Assembly (NCBI GenBank): GCA_022829145.1 | Contig: CM040764.1 | Coordinates: 4,239,552-4,303,551, forward strand | Direction of reading: 5' to 3' | DNA length: 64,000 nucleotides | Origin: Albula goreensis | Taxonomy: Eukaryota; Chordata; Actinopteri; Albuliformes; Albulidae | Part shown: positions 24,025 to 36,699 of the stretch, piece after piece | How the letters are laid out: every line of letters begins with the position of its first letter | How positions within the stretch are numbered: the stretch's first letter is position 1 | Made by a program: the position numbers and the translations under genes | Notes under the pieces: model-generated | What the model was told of the DNA's origin: nothing | Database searches by the model: none | What the model saw: only the letters and a program-made list of their open reading frames with translations

Positions 24025-27000
24025 GAATGCTCATAGCAAACCGTTATTTCCCTCCAATGTAGCTATAGCATGTGCTTTTCTTCAGCAAACTGGTTTGTAT
24101 TTTCAGCCTGAAATCAGCAACTACTTTAAACCCAAAACAAAGAGGTAGGGTAAACAGAAAGAACTGCTTCAATGACCAGTTGACCAGCAGCACTAAAAAC
24201 CTGCTTCTCAGGATCAAGTCTAATGACCCCTTGTTTAGTACATTCCAGATACTTTTTGTATTCATGCAATTAGAATATAATTGCTGTATTCTAAACACAT
24301 TATATAGACCTATATATAATTATGTAGTTCAGTTTTTGAGTCATTTTACTTTCAAAGCCATTGTAAAATTAATTATGCCTATTCCTTATGACATCAAAAA
24401 CAAATTTTCAAAAACCGCTTTTGTGTAACCTATTTGTTGTTCAATCATGTGTAGGCAATATTTCAGTTGCAATATCATTCTATGTGCTCTTGCTATTGAG
24501 ATAAATCTATTCAAACATTTTCGTCATTGAACTGCTCCTCATTTCATCACCACGCCACACAGAACAGCAATGCTTTTTCAGGTGCTCACAGCAGATATGA
24601 TGAAATCTATCTTGGTGTAAAAACATTCAGAATGCAGTATCTTATCACTGTTGACAAAAGGTGTGCAACATAATGAGCCGGTAGCATGAATTCCCAAAGC
24701 ATTCTTTCTGTGTGCTAATTACCACAGCCTTTTGTATTTAATTTTTCCTTTCCTGGGTCACCCAGTGATCAGAACCTTCACTTTCAATTAGCAGAAGGAA
24801 GAAAAATGAGCCATGACAAACCAAAGCCAATTTCTTGTGTCCAGCGAGTACAGCTACTATCTGTCACTCAGTGTGGAAAAATCTTCTCTTTAGGCTATGT
24901 TTTCTATCTTGCGATTAATTTGGCACAGGCCATTTCTCAGTTTTCAATATTTATTGAATTTCCTTTTCAACCTAAGCACCAAAATAAGAAGTTTAATTCA
25001 AAAGGGTTGACCCACTGAAAAAAAGAAAGAGGTTACTTGCATAACTAGGCAAACTTGAGCTGATTGCTCTTTCAGAAATCCAAAGTCAATAAGGCAAAAA
25101 CACAAATAAAATCTAACCAAATGTTACTGAAAGATGATGCTAGAACAACCATGCAAAAATAAATAAGGGCTGTCATTACTAGGAAAGGGCTATAAACATG
25201 GTTTCTTTCCATCTAAACATTACAAAACTGGTATCCATTCTTGTGAAATTTATTTTCATAAGCATATGAAGAAATCTTTTTTGTAGTCTTGCTTCCCCCA
25301 GACACAGATTTTGCAGCACAATCTCAACCAGAATTTCGAAATGGAAAAGGTTACTCATGTACAAAGTACATATTTTCTCAAACTACTCTGTGTATCAAAT
25401 TCTGTGTGAACAAGCAAAGTCAAAATTGAACAATGTGTGCCACATTTCTTTCATATACTATACATATACTTCCATGCTCACATTTTGTAAATTAATGAAG
25501 CTTAGACCTGTGCTGTGTTGTCTTACCAGTTTCACAGAATGTGGCCTTTCAAATATCATGGCATAATGTGGATCAAAGCAACTGCTTAAGTCTCTGACAA
25601 AATGCTTTAAGTTTAACGGCTGCAAGAATGGTGGAACACTCACTCACTCTGTGCTTTACTTCAAATTGATTTTCACCAGGTTTACCACTCTTCCTACACT
25701 TCATTCTATATGCTACACAAGTTATCCCTGGCTTGCATAGAATAAAAATCATCTTTCATTCATCCTTACCACTGCACCTCCATTCAGTCAAGTTCATGTC
25801 CATGAACAAGGGTGGTATCTGTATAGTATGTACACAGACTGCCCTAACTGTTCAAGAAAACAAACAAGGGAATGTTTCCCCTCCTCAAGGTACTGGTTTG
25901 AGCTACATAGATAATTCCAATGCTTTATTGTGCAGCTGAATAAATTACATCCAAATTGTGTTTTAATGAGGTTTGAGAGTACAGGTGTAAATATTGGTAA
26001 GGTTTTAGTTGCACCCTCTGTATGTCAGTATGTATAGCAATGGAGTGTGCCTCAACAACCTGTTACTCAGCAAAAGGCTCAGTCTTCAGAGTCAAATATC
26101 GACTGCTTTTTTAGTGAACCACAGTCCTTGTGTCATTCTCAATGTGTGACCATGACATACAATAGGCAAACGTGCCCACTGGGAGCTAAAAAGCAAAACC
26201 AGTGTAATGATGGATGAAGCAAGCAGCAATCATGATGACAAGCCACAGTAACTGTTGTGTCATTAAAACAGACTCATCATCCTTATTGTGGCAAGTCGTA
26301 AACTTGAGTTGTAAAACCTTTATTCCTTGTGCTTTACAAAAAAAGCTATTTACTAGTTACTTGTGCTAATTTCAACACTATCCTCAGTTATAATATTTGA
26401 AAAATGTCTAGTAAATGAAAAATGTATTCCTTAAATGATTTAATTCCTAAAAAATTATTATGAATTATCCAAAATGAGGCTGAAACACATTGAAGTTTCT
26501 ATTCGGATTTCAGATGCAACAACGCAACATGAAATGCTGAGCAGATTTTAGCAATGCCCACAGTGATATGTATCCCTTGAGTAATTTTTTCAATGACGTA
26601 TTGTTTTCTTAATGTTCCTCAATGTCACGTCTATCCTTTTCTCCCCTGAGAGCAAGCAGCCTTGGAACGACCCCTTTAGCAGAAACCTACTGCCCACTGA
26701 GCTGTAGCGCTTGTGGCAGTTCATAGCTCAAGCCTGGCCCGGTGTCTTCGGTCTTATCAAAAAGGAGGTTTTGGAACGGTGCCCAGTGCACACATCCACA
26801 GTGGTGAGAGAAAACCAAGGTGGTAATGTGCTGTCTACAAGTAGACTACAGCAGTGCTTTAGGCTAGTTCTCTCACCAAGTGAAATGTTCTTTTCCCAGC
26901 GACTCCATCATGGAAGTAGAAGGTATCCACATGCATCATTTGTCCAAATTAAATCCTTGATGACTTTTGATTCTGCAACAATTTACGGTAATCAACTGAT

Positions 27001-28000
27001 GGTTGACATGAGAGGAAAACAACAGCGGTAGCCTGTGTTGACATTTGTGTTTCTCACCCTGTGAGAAAATGCTAAATGATTCAGTGTTTATTTTAAAGCA
27101 TGGCTGGTCACTTAGTTCACAAATGAATGCTATGACCTTTGTGAACAAACCTTGGCAGGAAAAGGCAAAGCTGTATTTAAAAAATACAGCCATCTCTACC
27201 TCACAACTGTGATCTTTGCTCCACCCTGTAATTGGACAGTGGGTCATGAGTGTATCAGTTTGACATGCATGCCCAGACTTCATCAGAGATTTCAGATTTC
27301 TCACTCCACCCCCCACCCAGTATCACACAGTGAATAGAAGAGCACTCCTTGTCACGATCAACAGCTTCTCCCTCATGCCCATCTTGAGCTGGCCTCTTCC
27401 TGTTGCATCTAGGATACTTGGCAACCTTCAGAGAGGTCAAGATGTATCAGGGAGATATGGATGGACAGATCAGTAGTAGGAATCGCACCTCTAATGCTAA
27501 CACAGAGCGCAACTGCCAACTGTGTATCACATTCATCTGTGCTTTGCTAATACCTTGTATTTACAAAAAATAAGACATTTGAAGTTGTTTTCCCATGTAC
27601 CTAGTCAATATTACATTTAATTCACAAGAACTGAAGTTTTTTTTTCTGTTTTTGTTTGTTCTGTTGTCTTTTCCCTCTGTTGAGTTTGACATTTCTGTAG
27701 AGCTGAAATACTGGTAAAGTAACCACAACTGGTAACCAAAACAGATTTTTACACCAACGATGTGGAACAGACCGTTGACTAGAGCAGAGATCAGAAGAGC
27801 CGTGTGTCATTTTCTATATCAAAACCTTGAAAAATCAGGTCAAAGGACATCCAAGAAACCCTGTTGAGATACAGACCTTCTTGCAGTTGATTACAATTCA
27901 GCTGATGCTGAAAAAATCAATACTGTGTGTTGCTGGAATGTGCTGGGGCTAGAACACAGCTGACTTGAGATTCCAGAGGAGGTACGGAATGCTATGTGAT
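24025..28000. other. Non-coding interval, about 4 kb
   Basis: No gene or mobile element recognised. Open frames of 60-126 codons are scattered on both strands and have no domains. No long tandem repeat is present. Confidence 0.5.
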
Positions 28001-31000
28001 CTGCAGCTTTTTGGCCCAGGGGACACTGCAGTGCTAGCTCAACCTGAGCTACTGAGACTGCTTTGATGGAATTCTCCATTTGTGCCAATTTACTTTTCCT
28101 ACTTCTTCCTCCCTCCCCCTTCCCCCTTCTGAATGCACTCTATTTATGGTAACCACAAAGAATTCCTCCCTTTCCCCTCTGCTCCCCTCCCCCGCTCCTT
28201 AAAGAGATATTTCCTTCGATGTCTGGGTGCCAAATTATGTTGCCTGTCTGCGTTATCAGCCTTCATTGTGCCTTTCAGTGATATTTAAGTATGGTTTATT
28301 TTCATGTGCTTCACTACCCTTGAATCTAATCCCTAATCTAAATTCACAGACCCTTGCAAGCCCTGAAACTTTCTTCTGTATATTCCTGCCAAATACGGCA
28401 TCATGAAAATCCTCCAGTTTGTTTCCTTTCTGCTTGTTCTGTATTCTGGCTTTATCAAATTCAGCCAATAGCACGGTCTATTCATCACAAGCCACTTGCA
28501 CAGAAAACATGCATTTATCATGTATTCACCTAGCATTTGTTTTACTTACTTACATAGCCACAATTGCCATTGCAGCTGACACTGGGCATGATAGAAAATA
28601 TAAAACGACTAATTATTGCTGGTATATTAAATATTAAGGTATTAAGATATGCAGGTGTTCCTGATAGCAAGCAATAATAATCCTGACAGCAAGCCCAAAA
28701 GCACTTAACAGGTACTTAGATGAATTTTATTTAGATGAGTCTTGTACTGACATTATTCCTTCGATGTGTTTAACATGGTATTCAGTTTAAAGTGTATTTA
28801 TTTATAAAGGGAAACACATGTTAAATTAAATAAGCATTTGGTCCACCATAATGTACTGAGAAATCCAGGTATAAATTTACAATCAGAGCTACCACAACTT
28901 ATGCAATCTAATTCATTGGAAAAAAAATATATTGTATGGAAAATCATATCACACATCAATACAGAGTGACTAGCTTGGAGCCAGGCTAAGACTAAAAGAG
29001 CAGGCTGCTTTAATGTTAATTGGTTGATAGGGTGGAAATGGTGCTGAGAAGGCTATTATAGGATGGCACCTCCTGGCCAGCAACATCTCAGAAACTGACC
29101 AATAAGGGAATGGCTCTTTGGCATTTGAAAGCCTGTGGATTGGGCTTGGGCCACCAAAAACAACATGCTCATCAGGAAAAGCTCCAAACCTCTAGTGTTA
29201 AACATATCGCCTACTCTTTAACAACGTGGCATAAAAAGGTGAGGCGGAGTTCCCCAGACCAAAAGAGGAGGGGGTTTCTAAAACAAACAGGCAGAAGTCA
29301 CATACTTATGCTGCTTTGTGAGAAAAGAATGAAAACTAACCCAGACAACCAGCAGTAACCCCCATTAGACTGAAAAACAACTAAACACAAACAATGTGAT
29401 GCATTTCCTGCTCGTTAGCCATCATCCTTAATGAATTTCAAAAGGGCTTTTCCCCATTCAAGGTCAAGTTTGTGAGTTCTGGGTTGTTGTCAAAACCCAC
29501 ACTTCAATGACCTTGCAAAACTTGTTTGTCAAAATACCTGAGAGTGGCCTCCAGACAGGGCTAGTGTACCTGCCGAATGTGAGACTAAAGGTTCTGGTGG
29601 CAAACTGTAGAATGGATCTGAATGGCCTGTAGAAATACTGTGCTGCATGGAGCCAGAATCTATAGCAGCCAATCTGACCACTTGATTTTTTTTTCCCCCC
29701 AAAGAAACGGACATGAAACGGAAGCAGACTTTGGCACAGGGGTTCACTGAATTATCTGGAAAACTAATGCCCTTTCATTTGCTCATTAACTTTACTAAGA
29801 GGCTAGCTACATCACGTTTGTATGAAAGACCGTAAATCAGGGCATATGGGAAATCGTTTTATGAGGGAGTCAGAGCATTGACTTCTACAGTCAAAATCCT
29901 CATATTTTCAGTGGCCTCAGTTTTCAAACTTGGATCATTGTGCGGTGAAACATTTAATGAAAAGTCAACTGCACCTATTGTAACTAAATAGTCTGTCTGA
30001 AAAGAGAGAGACATCATCATCATAAAATATTTGATAAAATAAGGAATAACCATTTTGGATATAGTCTTTAAATTCAAGTATTTCAGTACAATATTTAACT
30101 GCAACACAAAAAGGAAATGACTGTACACAAAAAACAGATTTTTTTTTTTATTTCTGGGGAAATAGTGATTTGTCTGTCCACATAATTTGGATAATCAGTA
30201 GTATCTAAACACTGCAGATGAAATGCAAAATCAGGAAAACCCATGCACTAGAACGGCAATTTTATATTTAAGCTGATGTCATTACTTCCCTAAAGGATTG
30301 ATTCTTGTCTCATACCGTAAGCCAAAATAACTGTAATGAGCTATTGTTCAATTTCAAATATTATAAACGAATCTGAACAGTAACAACATAAAATGGCAGC
30401 TTAAACGCATCAGAGTTTGTGTCTCCCTCATTGTATGTCCCCCAACGTATATGGCAATGATAGCTGAACTATTAGTGAGATATCAAATTAGGGTTCTGTA
30501 TTTAGTGAAAACAAAAACTTTCTAAAATGGTTTACCAGAAAATAGACCCAAGCGAATTCTTTCATATGCACCTTGGTGTCTCCCAATTTTTGAGGTTATA
30601 GGTTATAGATAGTACGTGAAAAGTAAGTGAACAGCATCAGTAATTTACGACCATTTTCACAGCTCTCTGACGAAAACTTCAGTTGTAATGTGATCAGATA
30701 ATATTATCTGGTAGGTTTTTTGTCGCTTCCTTCAAAATTTGGACACTCTGGAGGCCTGAAGGTTTTTTAACGATACTGACAGTATGCAATTTGGACAGAG
30801 AGGCAGCAGAGGGGCTGTGCAGGATGAAAGATGGGGCGTGTAGTAACGTATGCTCATGAGAGCATCTCCGGGGACAGCAGAGTGATAAAGATAGCGCACA
30901 AATGCCGTGTAAGCCCAAACGTGTCTCAGTCAGCCCGCGTGCGGTGTGGTGTGGCCAGGCCAGCTGTCTGAGTAATCAAGCACGAGGGACCATCAAAGGT

Positions 31001-31100
31001 TTTACTTTTATTATCTCCTGTAATATTACAATCTGTGATCCTGAATTGGAACATTAAAACAATAACCCTATTAAAACATTGCATTACTGTCCTATACATC
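28001..31100. other. Non-coding interval with an NR5A/ERR-type half-site
   Basis: A C-rich pyrimidine stretch lies at about 28095-28200. The extended half-site TCAAGGTCA (29458-29466) stands in balanced, repeat-free DNA at 29380-29530, a possible conserved element. A short duplication around CTGAYAGCAAGC lies at about 28658-28695. Nothing coding is supported. Confidence 0.4.
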
Positions 31101-31101
31101 G

Positions 31102-31124
31102 GATTGACCTATAACAGGTCAATC
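31102..31124. promoter_or_regulatory. Perfect everted nuclear-receptor repeat
   Basis: GATTGACCT (31102-31110), a five-base spacer ATAAC and AGGTCAATC (31116-31124) form a perfect inverted repeat with 9-base arms. The inner half-sites TGACCT and AGGTCA make an everted repeat with spacing five. A further AGGTCA lies at 31152-31157. Confidence 0.5.
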
Positions 31125-32400
31125 TATCCAGGTAAAGTATAAATTCACCTCAGGTCAGCCATGAAAAATTTTGGACCTGTTATGGTTATCTGTTTGATAA
31201 CTATAGACAATATATAAACCAAGAAAAACTTAAATAAGCTTTGTCTTATGATTAAATAGTTGGATTATTTACTTAATGGTCTGTTTGGATAGTGAGAGAA
31301 GAATGATAAATTTGATGTGTCATGCTATATCATGAAAAGAAGAAAGTGTGTTCGTAAGATGTAAAATTTATCGGCAAACAAAAACATCTTTCCACATGGG
31401 GGAATTTCACATTGGATTTTTTTATAATTTATTTGACCTTTTTTGACCAGGATGTCCCTCAAGATGAAAAGAATCTCTTCGAGGGTAGATCAGGCCAAGA
31501 AAGAAGTTTGACAGTAAATGTACCAGAAGTGACACAAAATATAATATAGCAATGCACTTAAATTCACATTGATAGAGGCCACTTATATTCAACACTGTTA
31601 GAGGCCATTACCACAGCTTGGTAGACGGAGTACATCTTGGCCAACTCAAAATGCTCTGCAGCCTAGAGACAACCGCAGCCATGATGATTCACTGTACCCA
31701 TGCGTATGGTTGTGGCTTGCAGCCTCAAAACTCTACATCCTTGGCTCTTGGTAGCAAAAGACTGAAAGTTGGGTTACCAAGAAGAATGATATACAAAAAC
31801 AACAATAAAAAATACCAATGACATAAAGTGCTTACTATCCAGTATCTCTCCAGAGAACCAGTAGAGCTCTCATTCATTTTGGGTTTCAGCCATTTATTTT
31901 TTATGCTACATTCTACTCACTTTGTTCTTAAGACTTGGGAACACAACATAAAAAGCTACTTAGACTAACAACATAAAATTCTATGGTATTATTTGCAAGC
32001 CTTATTGTTCAATTATTAACCATGTTATTTCAGCTGTTATGGTTTGTTTTCGATGTCAGTTAGACAAGGTGTTACATTTGATAGGCTCACTTAGCCTTTG
32101 GGTTTTAAAAACTGGCCGACAGGAAATGGGATACTTCATCAATAACTTGACAATCCATCATCGATTCAGCAAAGGAGCGCTCCATTACTACATTTAGAAT
32201 CTTTATGTTGAGAAGGCAGCTGTTTTAAAGTAAGAAGCTGGTAATGAGAGTCCACAGATGGGAAGCAACTGATTAACAAAATCAAAAACGTGTCTGGTAA
32301 AAACGAGAGCCATCTTTTCCTGCTTCCAGCTACATTAACAACAAGTTCCTCATTTTGGTTCAGTCCTTGTTTTCTGTACCTAATAATTTCATATAATAAA
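31125..32400. other. Non-coding interval with a weak exon candidate
   Basis: Near 31451-31513 a 63-base open stretch stands between an acceptor-like pyrimidine tract ending CCAG and a donor-like GTAAAT. It is kept as a finding and not as a gene. The rest is AT-rich with no recognised feature. Confidence 0.4.
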
Positions 32401-32405
32401 TATAA

Positions 32406-32480
32406 CAGTACAACCTTAGTGATCCAAACCCTTCAGTACCAGGGGTTGTTTGCAATACTGAACATTTTGGAATACTGCAA
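32406..32480. mobile_element. Possible pogo/Tigger-type transposon end
   Basis: CAGTACAACCTTAGTGATCC at 32406, followed by GGGGTTGTTTGCAATACTG and AACATTTTGGAATACTG, resembles the terminal region of Tigger/pogo-like elements, which typically begin CAGTARAACCTCRGTTATCC and repeat a GATAACTGAACATTT-like word. I found no matching second end, so this is at most a fragment. The resemblance is from memory of the family. Confidence 0.3.
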
Positions 32481-34230
32481 GTGACATCAAAATTCAACTG
32501 AGGGAATTGTAATCTTCTATTGGTTTAAATCAATACACAGACCTAATTTTTAAACAGGCTATTCTTGTTTTGTAGCTATCAACAGCCAAACCTCCTGTCA
32601 ACGAAAATAAGCATAGATACTTATACTGAAATCTCCAGTAAGGTCCCTAGCTTAACAGCTAGGATTCGATCTCCGGCCAACTCAACCTCATCAACTTGGC
32701 TGCACTCAAAACAGGGTGCTGGTTCATATAAAGATTGAATAATCCAGTGGAACCTCTCAAAGCATTGTTTAAACTAAATAGCTTGTACTGTATACATGGA
32801 AGTCAAAGAAGCACATGAGATTCTTCCAAGTGAATTCTACTAGCTCAACTTTTACTCATTCATTGGCCATGATAACTAGAATTAACACTACCTGTTTCTC
32901 ATCTCTAGTCTTGAAACAAACATTTTGTATAAACGAAGATTCAGTTGGTACATCTAATGTCCCATAATTCAGTATTCAAAAAAAAAAGTCCAGATATATT
33001 TTTGTTCTGCTTTTTTTTGTACTTACTCCGACTCTACAAAAATAACCATTTCAAGAGGGGGGCGGAAGAACAACTTCCTATGGCTGGGGTGAGTGTGCCC
33101 CTTTTGTTCCTTTTGCAGACATTCCATACCACATACTTCTTGGGGCCTGAAAGGCCAGACTGCAACAACACTACAGCATGCTTTGCCCAATAGGCAGTAA
33201 ATCCTAGGATATTTTCTGGTAAATGAATTTAAATGTTTTGCAAATCTACCTATCCAATTTGCTCAGAGGGCTTCCTCTGTGGCCATCTTGTTTGTAGGTA
33301 GTCAGATATGTACAGGTTGTGAAATCCTATATTTAATTGTTCAATACATCCTGCCTTAAAATTCAGATTTTTAAACGTCAGTATCACAAGGATTTCAACG
33401 AATGGCCAGTTTGGAAACCCACCCAGCTGTCATACAGTTTGAACATGGTTGCATTGCTATAGGCTACAGATAATCTTGGCTAGTCATCACCAACTACCTT
33501 TAAACCTAGAGCCAAAAAAGAGAGTGTCACCATGGACCACATGACCTTGAATTAGAAACTGTATTTGCAGTGATCTCACCATTTTCTTTTAAAAAAAAAT
33601 AACAGCCAAAAATATGATGTATAAATTAACCTACCCAGTTTATATGACAGTGCTGTCAGTTAGAGGGAACATTATTTTTTTAATCAGATTGACATGGTTT
33701 TAGGCTAAACCAGAGGGCCCAGGACATTTAAAAACAAATGCTTAAAATGTGTTACACATCTTGAAAGTAATATTGTACAATTAAATCACACCAGAATATG
33801 CAAGTATATGCTGGTATTAACATGGGCTGCAATTGCTATCCGAAGGTTTGTCCTTAAGCTCGATGAATCATTTTTGTACTTTTGTTGTCTTGAATTGTGA
33901 AAAGATCTTTTACTTTGTATTACAGGATGGGCTACACCTTGTACTAATGCGGACTGTCAATTGATTTGTTAATGGGGGCACAGAATACCTCCAAATTCAT
34001 TACAAAATGAAAAAAAAATGGTAGATACAATATAGGGGGCTTTTCATAACAAATTACTCTTAAGCATTTGTTAAAAGGCAATTTCTGTTCAAAACTTTGA
34101 AAAAATGAAGCAAAGCTCAATGCAGATCTTAGAGCTAATGCAATACTGCACTCAGTAGAGCTGTGCATTCTGTCTGTATGATTTGCAAATAAAAACCACT
34201 CTAGAGTGCCAGAATTCAGTCCTTAATGAA
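32481..34230. other. Non-coding interval, nothing recognised
   Basis: AT-rich with poly(A) and poly(T) runs up to nine bases. Near 32640-32690 a tRNA-like string (TAGCTTAACAGCTAGG, then GATTCGATCTCC) is too short to call a SINE or tRNA. Confidence 0.5.
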
Positions 34231-34430
34231 CAATAAGGGGAGGGACCAGCACTGTGATTGGATAATTAGGAGCCACACACCTGGCTGCAGTTTCCTAAAT
34301 GAGAAAGGAGACAGAGCCAATTAATCAATTATTGCCAGCCAGGTGGTGTGCCAGAATGCTGAATCAGTCAATTACAATGAAACTAGAGAACAGGGAGCTA
34401 CATATTTTGAATCAACACACAAAAAAGCTT
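34231..34430. promoter_or_regulatory. Conserved-element-like block with mirrored E-boxes and homeodomain sites
   Basis: Imperfect inverted arms GCCACACACCTGGCTG (34272-34287) and CAGCCAGGTGGTGTGC (34336-34351) each contain an E-box of the CACCTG/CAGGTG type. Between them lies AATTAATCAATTATT, a run of homeodomain-type sites. Further sites GATAATTAG and CAATTACAAT flank the block. The region is repeat-free. The texture is that of a vertebrate developmental enhancer, but no alignment was possible. Confidence 0.4.
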
Positions 34431-35415
34431 CATTTGCACTCGGCCAACAAATAGGCTCCAAACAGAGTTGATTTTTTTTTTTTTTTTTACCCATAAAAAG
34501 TTTGTAATATACCTCATCATCCCCAAAAACGTAGCATGCATACGCTTCATAAGAGCGCCCCCTTGCCCTCCTTCGTTAGGGGAATATTTAAAGAGGTCCT
34601 AATTGAAATTCAGTAATTGGGCATTCAACCATTCAGCACATACTAAATGATTGATTGCATTTGCAAGGTAGACTCTACAGTGATCCCTCTGGTAAAATTT
34701 TCATTCAGGCCTTCTTGTCATTGCTAAAAAAAGAAAGTGAAAAACAGAACTGATATAACAGTGTCAATCCCAACAATCATCCATGAAAATTGAATTTTTT
34801 GTTAGGACATACCCTAACAACCATAACATAGCATTTTTGTCTCCTAACGCTTGGCAAAAAGTTTTCGGTTTGTGGAATGCACGTACCATTGTCACACCCT
34901 TGATTGACTGGAATTAATATAGATTACAATCTAAGGGACTTCATGCAATTTATCGCACAACAAAGCTCACACACTGCCCTCTTTGGTCAACGACATGTAC
35001 TGCCTAAAAAATGATGAAAAATCATTTGCGCTATTAACAAATAATACAGTAACATTTTTTTTCAAATATTACCATTGTGTTGGCAGCCGTTTGGCCATTT
35101 TCCAAGCAGGAGGTGAAAACTGTCTTTATGTGCTTTGCCGTCAGTCTTAGACTTTAACAGCGCTTAGATACTTTGATATAACAACCTACCACACTAATAG
35201 ATTGTAATAATTGATTAAATAATTAGGCTGTTTACAGTGTATCTGGTGAACTTCCAGGGGACACACCACATTTTGGGCCAAGTGCAAAAGCCTTGACTCA
35301 GGAAAGTGATGGGGACACTGTGCTGTGGGAAGTGTGATCTTAAGAGATGTTACCCAAGATTCTGCCCAATTGTGTAATCATCAAAGAGCATCCCGTGGGC
35401 TCACTGCAACACAAA
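34431..35415. other. Non-coding interval with poly(T) tract
   Basis: A run of 17 T lies at 34472-34488. A CTCF-core-like string reading AGGGGGCGC on the minus strand lies at about 34555-34563, but its upstream half does not match. Nothing coding. Confidence 0.5.
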
Positions 35416-35640
35416 TAGGAGTAATAAACCATGTGTCCTGGCTATAGTCCAGATAGGTCCATCTCCGACTGGGTATTTAATAATGTCTCCACCTTAATTG
35501 GATAAATTACTCTTTGCCTTTCCATCTCGATTGAAGAGCGTCCAAACACATGGAATAGACCATGCATCACCTGGATGGTATCAATGGCACATTAATGTGA
35601 TAGCAGGGCAATGTACCAGCAATGTGTAGAACACCTTTAG
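35416..35640. promoter_or_regulatory. Conserved-element-like block
   Basis: Repeat-free with words CCTTAATTGGATAAATTACTC, ACACATGGAATAGACC and ATCACCTGGATGG, combining homeodomain-type and E-box-type sites. Enhancer-like by texture only. Confidence 0.3.
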
Positions 35641-36699
35641 ATAGCGAGACAACACAATTTTCAATACAGCCATAATTCATCAAAGCCAACTAACCAATAC
35701 ATACCAAAGCCACAATGCTCTCCTGAGCACTGATCTATACATTAGGACACTCTTCTCTTAAGTGTGTCACGTGACACCATTCCAGATGACACTCTTAAGA
35801 TGCATTTAACGATAAATGGTTCAATTTGTTCTAATTTAAGTAGTACGGTGAGACATGTTAAGTGGTACGATGGATCAAACAGGGAACAGCAGCACTGCCT
35901 GCCTCTGTTTATCATACAGTGCCACACTAAGACAGTCTTCCCTTCCCCCCACCTCTGTCTCCTATGAGCTATCTAGCAGAATTACATAACTGTGCTGGCT
36001 GTAATTCGAGTGAGTGTGGAGCACTGAAATCAATCATTTAGAACCAAGAGACTTCCCTCTATCAAAGGAGTGCTCACCAAAACCAACATAACATTAAAAA
36101 AGATACATGTCCAGAAAATAAGGATTAAATACACATACAAGGACTGAGATAAAAATACTGGCTACATCCTCTTGCATCAATGGATAAATATGACCCATTG
36201 TATGTAAATTATTTCCCACAGCTCAGGAACAATACGTGTGTGGTTTGCTACCCTTACTTTGGCCTCTCCCCATATCTGACAGGCAACATGCTTGAGTTTC
36301 AAGTGTGTAAGTTTCCTTTCCTTTGTTATTATTTGACTCTGTGCAGTGTTTTATGTCAGGGGAGTTGGTTAATGTAAAAAGCTTACAGTTGAAAACTGTA
36401 TCTTAAATGAGAAAAGTCATTCCAGTTTTCCAACACAGATACATTACACACACACACACCCACACAGAGCTGAGTTGTTTTGTAAACAACCATTTGTCCC
36501 CTTTCTACTGTTAAAAATTAAAAAGAAAAAATCATAGCTTTAAACTACATCAGTAGATACTTGTCACTCGTCTCAATGTGTTTTTTCAGTCAGACAGCTT
36601 GCTAGATATCTGCTTGGATGATAAATCTAACTAAATATGGTCACAGGTTAAATCAATAAAAAAATAAAACTAAATGCACACATAAATGTGAATCTAAAT
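35641..36699. other. Non-coding interval with short (CA)n
   Basis: A CA-rich run with interruptions lies at about 36444-36466. Otherwise unique AT-rich DNA. Two mirrored 61-67-codon frames at 35742-35967 on opposite strands are chance frames. Confidence 0.5.

Noticed and set aside
32640..32690. tRNA-like A and B box strings, possible SINE head or tRNA gene
   Set aside because: No cloverleaf pairing, no poly(A) or LINE-type tail, and the B box is imperfect.
34472..34488. Poly(T) runs here and at 19384 and 39883 as SINE or pseudogene tails
   Set aside because: No recognisable element next to them and no target duplications.
34555..34564. CTCF site on the minus strand
   Set aside because: Only the AGGGGGCGC core matches; the upstream CCA-type half does not. 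Core-only matches are expected by chance.
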